Positions 58,199-64,000 of a stretch of DNA of 64,000 nucleotides are shown here, one piece after another; position 1 is the stretch's first letter; every line of letters starts with the position of its first letter. A program made the position numbers and the translations under genes. The stretch is from NCBI GenBank assembly GCA_005656395.1, contig SRSI01000006.1:248001-312000 (forward strand), written 5' to 3'. The stretch is from Strongyloides papillosus (Eukaryota; Nematoda; Chromadorea; Rhabditida; Strongyloididae). The notes under the pieces were generated by a model, which did no database searches, was not told the DNA's origin, and saw only the letters and a program-made list of their open reading frames with translations.

Positions 58199-59913
58199 TC
58201 TTAGTTAATTGATGATGTCTAACAACTTGATATTATCAATAGAGATTTAATAGAAGAAAGAATCAACAGCAAAATGTATAATATGTTCCAATTATAATTC
58301 TTCGTAAGATTTTTCTATTATTTTAGAAAGAGAAAAAGTACTTTAATGTTCAGGATGAATGATTTTTTTAATATATTTATCTACTAAATGTGTTTTTTTG
58401 GTACTTCTTTGTCTTTTGAGAATCTCTAGTAGAATCCCTTTTAAAGATATTCTACTTTAATTAATTATTTTTAATTAAAAAATAATTTATAAAAAGGAAT
58501 TATCATGGTGTACAATCCATAATCAATCTGAATTATTACTTAAAATGGTAGAAAAATGCTGCCACATCGTCCATTGCATTATCTTTGTTATTTTTTCACT
58601 AAATGGATTTAGAGGGATAGATATTTACAAAGCGTCTTCTTCTTTTTTTATTTCCTTAATTATACAAATTCTTTCTTTGGCAATGTACTATACATTTTTA
58701 TGAAACCAAATGATATCGTCTTCCTGTGATAAAAGCTTGGAAAAATTATAAAAACAGCAGTAAATAATGATAACTTACTTATGTTTATTTAAAATGAGTG
58801 ACATACTATATAAGTTATTGATGTCTTAAAGTTATTCTGATATCAAAATTTTCTTTATCATTATTAAAAAAAATTATATATTGTCGTTGAACAACTTTTT
58901 TACAATATATTGATTCTTTATTTATTAAATATTAATTCAATAAAGGTCCAACTCAAAACACCAAAGTACTAATTATTCAAGTGCTGCTTTTCTTGAATGA
59001 AATAAGTAAATATTAGAAATTATTGTTTATAGTTATATATACCTCGAAGTAATTTTCTAACGAGCTTTTTATTTTTTTCAATGCGATTGAACGTTATTTT
59101 AAAATAGAAATGTCATAGTATAAATAATAATTTTTATCAAAATAATGTTGTTGTATTACAGTTACTCTTTAAAAGACCTCTTCAATAATCTTAAATTAGT
59201 TTGAAGATTCTAGAAGTAAAATACAGCCAAAATTAACACTCATCTGTAACAAAACTCTAAGTGGTTTCAATATAAAAAAGAACCAAAATTATGAGGCAAA
59301 AATAGCGATTTTAAACAGTTTTAAGTTATTTAATAACATTTAATATTGTATTTAAAAAAAGATATATTAATTTCTACGTTTGAAACCCAGCATTTATTTC
59401 AAAAAAATTATACAATTTATCTCCTCCAAAAAACGTTATTATCTCTCATAGAAAAATTGAACTAGATAAATAATCAATACATTTCTAACGTGTCTTACTT
59501 TTTTGAGGCGGAGTATAGAAAATTACTAATTATTTGGAATTAAAAAGTTAACATTCACTAAATTTGGTATTATGAAAATAAATCTGATCACAACATTTTT
59601 GGTACTTGAACTAAAATGACAATTGTACACAATTTATCTGCAAAGATAACGTTAACAATGTTAAATAATAGTATATCTTGCTCCAATTATAGATGTTTTT
59701 GTTCCTTTTGAGAAGTAAATTAATATTTTGGCCGGTAAAATTAATAGTAAATTATCAATTTTTTTATTTAATCATATTATCCCACTTTTTACATATAGTT
59801 ATTTTTTTAAAATTAGTTCTTGCAACTTTTTAAATATAGTTTGATAATAGATTACGTGTCAAATATTGAAATTGTTACTTTATAATGTAATTTTTTAATT
59901 ATAGTAGTTATTA
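58199..59913. other. Spacer, 1.7 kb
   Basis: Between divergent COQ7 (minus) and Derlin (plus). No established gene apart from the small candidate ORF at 58545-58703, listed separately. A TTTTTTAATTATAG at about 59891-59904 is the probable spliced-leader acceptor of the Derlin gene. Confidence 0.55.
58545..58703 (+). CDS. Candidate 52-residue membrane microprotein
   Basis: ATG 58545 to TGA 58701-58703. It begins MVEKCCHIVHCIIFVIFS, has a polar middle (LNGFRGIDIYKAS) and a second hydrophobic segment (FFISLIIQILSLAMYY). The Cys, His, Gly and Arg content is above chance for this AT-rich spacer, and two membrane helices are predicted by eye. There is no obvious trans-splice acceptor and no family match, so it may be spurious. 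Confidence 0.25.
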   Translation: MVEKCCHIVHCIIFVIFSLNGFRGIDIYKASSSFFISLIIQILSLAMYYTFL

Positions 59914-60656
59914 ATGAATGAAATTCTCCAATCTATTAGTTTAATTCCACCAGTTACACGAACATATTTAGGATTGTGCTGTTTTGTTACTTTTTTAGTG
60001 GTATGTTTTTTTTTATTTTAATTTAAAGTTTTTAGCAATTTGATATTATAACACCATTTCACTTATACTTCAATTGGAATTTAATTGTAAAAGAATTTCA
60101 ATTATGGCGATTAATCAGTTCATTTTTATACTTGGGATCATTCGGCTTTTCATTTATTTTTAACTTACTATTTTCTTACCGTTATAGTCGGATGTTGGAA
60201 GAAGACTCTTTTGCTTTTAGAACTGCAGATTTTGTCTTTCTTTATTTATATGGGGCAGTTTTTATGATTGTTTGTGGAATATTTACAAATACAATATTTT
60301 TAGGGCAAGCTTTTACAATTATGTTAGTTTATATATGGGGAAGAAGAAATCCGGATGTTAGATTAAATTTCTTTGGAGCGCTTACTTTTGGTGCATCTTA
60401 TTTATCATATTTTTTGTTTTTCTTTTCTATTTTAATGAATCAATCTGTAGTTGGTGATATATTAGGCATTTCTGCTGGACACATATATTATTTTCTTGAA
60501 GATGTTTACCCACGAGAACACAATGGACACAGAATTTTAAAAACTCCATCATTTTTAAAAAGACTTTTTGATCCAGCTCCGTTGGCAGAAGTTCCTGTAG
60601 ATGAAAGAGCAGGAGGAATGGCATGGGGTGCTAACGGTGATGCTGATGATCGTTAA
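59914..60656 (+). CDS. DERL2: Derlin-2-like ER-associated degradation protein, two exons
   Basis: Rhomboid-like pseudoprotease of the ER membrane that helps move misfolded proteins to the cytosol. Exon 1 (59914-60000) and exon 2 (60036-60656) join in phase 0 across a 35-nt intron, giving 235 residues (human Derlin-2: 239). Conserved stretches are PPVTRTYLGLCC, ITPFHLYFNWNLI, QLWRLISSFLYLGS, the YRYSRMLEEDSF loop, RTADFVFLYLYG, LGQAFTIMLVYIWGRRNP, and the late HIYYFLEDVYP with RILKTPSFLKR. It ends AGGMAWGANGDADDR, matching the (R)PGGFAWG C-terminal motif where the p97-binding tail begins. Ku70 follows 144 bp downstream on the same strand. Confidence 0.97.
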
Positions 60657-60800
60657 TTATATTGGAGTATTTAAATAAGATCTTTATACGTGTGTTATAA
60701 TAAATACGCTTGTTATTTATTTTTAATGTGATGTTATATCTTTATAAATATATGTATTTTTTATAAATTAAATTTTCCATTTATTTTTTTAAATTTAAGA

Positions 60801-62326
60801 ATGAATTATCAATCATTTTCCATGAAAAATGGGACAGTATTTGTTGTGGATACTGGCCATGTGGCACCTTCAGAAGCATTTTATAGTAATTTAAGGAAGA
60901 TCATTGAAAGTTTAAAAGAAAGAATATCGTATAGTTGTTTAAGAAATAATAATTCGGAAGAAATATGTATTTTGTTTGTTAGAACAATAAATCATTCAGA
61001 ATGTACTAAGAAAATCTCTTTTATCTATAATTTTATTTCAATGGAACTAGCCAATGCTAATATGATTAAAAAAATAGACAATTTGCTTACCAATCCTGAT
61101 TTCGAGGATTTAATTTTACAAAGTACAGATGGTTTTGCTACTGTTTCATTAAAAGAACTTTTTTTCAAATGCAACAAACTTTTAAATTTTTGTAAAGCAT
61201 ATAAGAATAAGTCAATTATTTTGATAACACAAAATTCTAACTACTTTGAGAGTATAGATGAACAAACATTTCGAAACTTACATATTGATTATAACGACAT
61301 GAAGAAAAATAATACACACATAAATATTATTATCGTTGGTGAAAACCCAATTAAAAATAGTTCATCTTGGAGAAAACTAGATGTAAAATTAGATTTATGT
61401 TGCAATTTGAATGATCTTTTACCAATATTAAATGAAAATTGTTGCGTGACAAAGCATCATAAAGATATTTCTTTATATCTAACTAAAAATATCAATATTA
61501 ATGTGGATTTATATAATATTGTAGAAGTCAAAGAAAGTCCCAAAGGATTTCATATTGACGCAGTGACAAATCAATTAATTAAATGTGAACAAATTTTTAA
61601 ATTCAACGAAGATGATGAAGTATTTAACGATTATAAAAATTTTTTAACCCACGATGAATACGTAAATGAAAATAAACTCATGAAGATGAATTTTTATAAT
61701 GAAACATTTGATTTTACAGAAGAAGAAATTAATAATCTTAGAAAAATATCTTCTTTGGGTATTCAAATATTGGGATTTCGAAAAATGGAAGAATTTAACT
61801 TGAATTACATTTACTCTACAACAAAGTTTTTATCTGTTAATGAGAAAAATTTAAAACACAAAAGAATTTTTTATAGTCTTTATAATTCATGTGTAATGAA
61901 AAATGTTTTTGCTGTAGGAAGATATGTTTTGCAAACTAATTATGTACCACAATTAATAGCATTGATTCCACCAAAAAATTTAAGAAAAGATTGTTTTAAA
62001 CATGAAGGTTTTTATTTAGTAAAAATGCCTTTTAGAGAGAATATTAGAAAAATTCACGAGGTAGAAGTTAATAATTTAATAAATCCTCAGATTGAAACTA
62101 GATTATTTATTGATAGGCTTACATCTAATTTTAATCCACTTCACTATGATGATCCAATGTTAGCAAGACATTATCAAGGAGTTGAAGCTTTAGCTCTGGA
62201 ACAAAAAACAACTGAAATGAAAGAACCACATAATTGTTTACGTAAGTTTAAATTTACTTATTTTTTACAAAGTACTTTTTAGAACCATATTTTATTAGTA
62301 GAAATTTTATCAACGAAGATAGATAA
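60801..62326 (+). CDS. cku-70: Ku70 (XRCC6), DNA end-binding protein, two exons
   Basis: Subunit of the Ku ring that binds broken DNA ends for non-homologous end joining. Exon 1 (60801-62241) and a small exon 2 (62283-62326) join across a 41-nt intron (C|GTAAGT donor, CTTTTTAG acceptor), giving 494 residues; without splicing the frame runs to 62282. The N-terminal alpha/beta (vWA-like) domain starts GTVFVVDTGH and contains NKSIILITQNSNYF. The Ku core has SSLGIQILGFRKMEEFNLNY, PQLIALIPPKN, GFYLVKMPFRENIRK and the ring-closing RLTSNFNPLHYDDPMLARHY, then QGVEALALEQ. The C-terminal SAP domain of vertebrate Ku70 is missing. A TTTAAATTTAAG one base before the ATG is a likely trans-splice acceptor. 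Confidence 0.92.
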
Positions 62327-62785
62327 ACATTCACAATACAAATAATATTGTTTAAAAAATTAATAAAAAAAACAATGTTACGACTAAAAGTTACTATTCA
62401 ATTTTAATGTTTCACGGTAATTTTTGATTTGTTCTAATTAATGATATAAAATATCTAAGTAAAATTACCGTTTTTACATAACATTTTAAGATCTAATAGT
62501 TACTTTTAAATTTTCATCATATAAGTTAAACATTTATAAATTATTTAATAAGTTTTTAAATATTTATGAATGCATTATGATAAATGTCCATTAGTTTAAA
62601 AAATGTTTAAGAAATAAATTTAAAACATCTATTTATGAATGAAATAATGAATTATTTAGAATTTAAATCATTTATAGTAAATTCATTATTCAAATAGACA
62701 TTGATTCTTATAAATGAAATATCATAGTGGTGTTTTCATTGTAATTTAGCACAAAAAAAAGTTTTTCTAATTTATTGGTAATTAC
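62327..62785. other. Intergenic, 459 bp
   Basis: Between convergent Ku70 and TIL-domain genes. It holds an 11-bp inverted repeat (ACGGTAATTTT near 62414 and AAAATTACCGT near 62461), which could form a hairpin downstream of Ku70. Otherwise nothing seen. Confidence 0.45.
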
Positions 62786-63312
62786 TTAAAGTTTAGGTCG
62801 CTGAGCTTTTAATTTCCTACATTCCGTATGGCTAATACATCGATTTCCATGTAGAACAAAACCACTTAAACATATACATCTTGGTTTTTGGCAGTGTTTA
62901 GACTTTTTACACTTCTTAGAACTTCTTTGGAAACATTCTTTTGGACATTCCTTTGGGCATTTTGAATAAACCATGTTTTCATTACATTTAGGGACTTTTG
63001 GCTTTCTTGTTGTTGTAATAGGTTTTTTAGGGCATCTTGACTTTAAAATACATTTTCCTCTTTTATCTAATGCATATTTGCCAGTACATACACATGGTTT
63101 TCTTGATTTTTTTGAACATTTCAATTTTGATAAACTATCACACTTTTGTGAGCATTGATATTTTCTATTTGAAACAAACGTGTAATTTCTTGGACAAGTA
63201 GGTTTTCTACTTGAAATAATTTGAGAAAGTGTTGAGAAAATTGCTATGAATGTTAACTAAAAAATAAAATATCAATTTAAGAATTAACAAAACTTACTAC
63301 TTTTAATTTCAT
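62786..63312 (-). CDS. Secreted TIL-domain (trypsin inhibitor-like) protein, two exons
   Basis: Exon 1 (63312-63298, encoding MKLKV) and exon 2 (63256-62786) join in phase 0 across a 41-nt intron (GTA|GTAAGT donor), giving 161 residues. The joined N terminus, MKLKVLTFIAIFSTLSQIIS, is a good signal peptide; without exon 1 it would be lost. Two TIL-like Cys modules follow. Module 1 (about 26-80) has 8 Cys: CPRNYTF, QCSQKCD, KCSKKSRKPCVCTGKY, KCILKSRC. Module 2 (about 97-153) has the full 10: KCNENMVYSKCPKECPKEC, KCKKSKHC, RCICLSGFVLHGNRC, HTEC. They are separated by a TTTRKP linker. TIL proteins inhibit serine proteases; parasitic nematodes secrete many. Inhibitory activity here is inferred from the fold. 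Confidence 0.88.
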
Positions 63313-63859
63313 ATCATACGCTAATATATATTACAATAAATATAGCTATTTATATTCATAGGAAAAATGTCATTTTTAAATTATAAAACAATTTTTTAGG
63401 CAAGTAAAATAAATATTAAATATTTCCAAGAATTAATGACCACTGTAAAGTGCGTACATCCTGGTTTTTAAAGATACTTTTTATCAGGTAAAAATATCAT
63501 TTATAACAGTAAAAGTGCAAAAATTACATAGGAATTTAATATAAAATCAAAATATTTGTAATTACTTTAATTTAATAGAAAGAACTAAATGTTTGCACTG
63601 TTATTGTAAATACTAAATAATTACTGATGTTTTGTGAAATGTTTTATCAGTAATATTTCTAAACTTTTGTAAAAAGAAGACAATTAAATGATAAAAAAAC
63701 TATTTTATTGTAAGGTGTAAAAAATTTTACAACGTCTTTTAAACACTTTTGTTCTCAACATTTCTTATAAAAATAAAAAAGAAAATATCACTCAATCAAT
63801 ACTTTATTAAATTCCATGAATATAAAATTTGAAAATCACCTATATCTTCGTTAAACGAT
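63313..63859. other. AT-rich spacer, 547 bp
   Basis: Between the TIL gene start and the 3' end of the last, partial gene. No motif that I can support. Confidence 0.55.
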
Positions 63860-64000
63860 TCAATTTTTAAGAACTTCTTTAATTGGTCTTCTTTGTGCAT
63901 TAAGTACACAGAAAAGTGCAATAACTGCTGTTATAGCTAATGTGGCGTATCCGGTCTTGTAAATTGTGGCTAAATCAGCTCCAATGCCAAATTCATATCC
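63860..64000 (-). CDS. Partial gene: C terminus of a membrane protein
   Basis: The last 46 codons of a minus-strand gene run off the right window edge; stop TGA at 63860-63862. The visible part reads GYEFGIGADLATIYKTGYAT, then a hydrophobic helix (LAITAVIALFCVLNAQ) and a short basic tail (RRPIKEVLKN). This looks like the final transmembrane helix and cytoplasmic tail of a small polytopic protein. The family cannot be named from this fragment. Confidence 0.7.
   Translation of the reverse strand, partial: GYEFGIGADLATIYKTGYATLAITAVIALFCVLNAQRRPIKEVLKN

Overview
The window reads as nuclear DNA from a very AT-rich nematode, most likely a Strongyloides-type (Strongyloididae, clade IV) worm. The evidence is: compact genes separated by very AT-rich spacers; introns of only 35-52 nt with GTAAGT/GTATGT donors and TTTTAG/TTTCAG acceptors; pyrimidine-AG sequences just 5' of many start codons, as expected for spliced-leader trans-splicing; and nematode-expanded families (GT92 and GT49-type glycosyltransferases, a CX-module protein, TIL inhibitors). 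The species call is an inference; no rRNA or marker gene is present. Joining exons across the short introns was needed to get full proteins for most loci, and coordinates of each exon are given in the entries.

Layout. 0-6 kb: arginyl-tRNA synthetase (+), TMEM147 and cytochrome b561 (-), and a small two-exon gene of unknown function. 6-17 kb: sparse, with two small unknown minus-strand ORFs near 7.4-8.0 kb, the mitochondrial microprotein STMP1, a GT49-like glycosyltransferase and a GT92 (DUF23) glycosyltransferase, then a ~570-bp Tigger/pogo-like MITE at 17.07-17.63 kb. 17.8-19.1 kb: a peptide-type class A GPCR, followed by a 6.7-kb gene desert. 25.8-37 kb: an accessory block of secreted, lineage-specific genes (two secreted proteins of unknown family, a Gly-rich CX-module membrane protein, a Cys-rich secreted protein, a small secreted protein, a CUB/mucin-like protein) with one MIF4G-domain translation factor embedded in it. 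38-45 kb: RFC1 (clamp-loader large subunit), a 1.58-kb DNA transposon with ~400-bp terminal inverted repeats, and an RBM5/10-like splicing factor. 45-64 kb: a secreted vWA-like protein, an MFSD6-type transporter, an ARHGEF10-like RhoGEF, an ARG1-type DnaJ protein, a small secreted peptide, COQ7/CLK-1, Derlin-2 and Ku70 as a close tandem pair, a secreted TIL-domain inhibitor and the 3' end of one more membrane protein gene.

No single pathway unites the region. The housekeeping genes cover translation (ArgRS, MIF4G), ER membrane biology (TMEM147, Derlin), replication and repair (RFC1, Ku70), ubiquinone synthesis (COQ7) and splicing (RBM5/10-like). The secreted genes carry clustered TGATAA motifs upstream in two cases, which would fit intestinal GATA-factor control. 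The observations most worth a second look are the RFC1 that lacks its BRCT domain, the reduced RBM5/10, the X-box-like site in front of TMEM147, the transposon with a decayed transposase fragment, the stacked hairpins near 8.0 kb and the possible Derlin-Ku70 operon.
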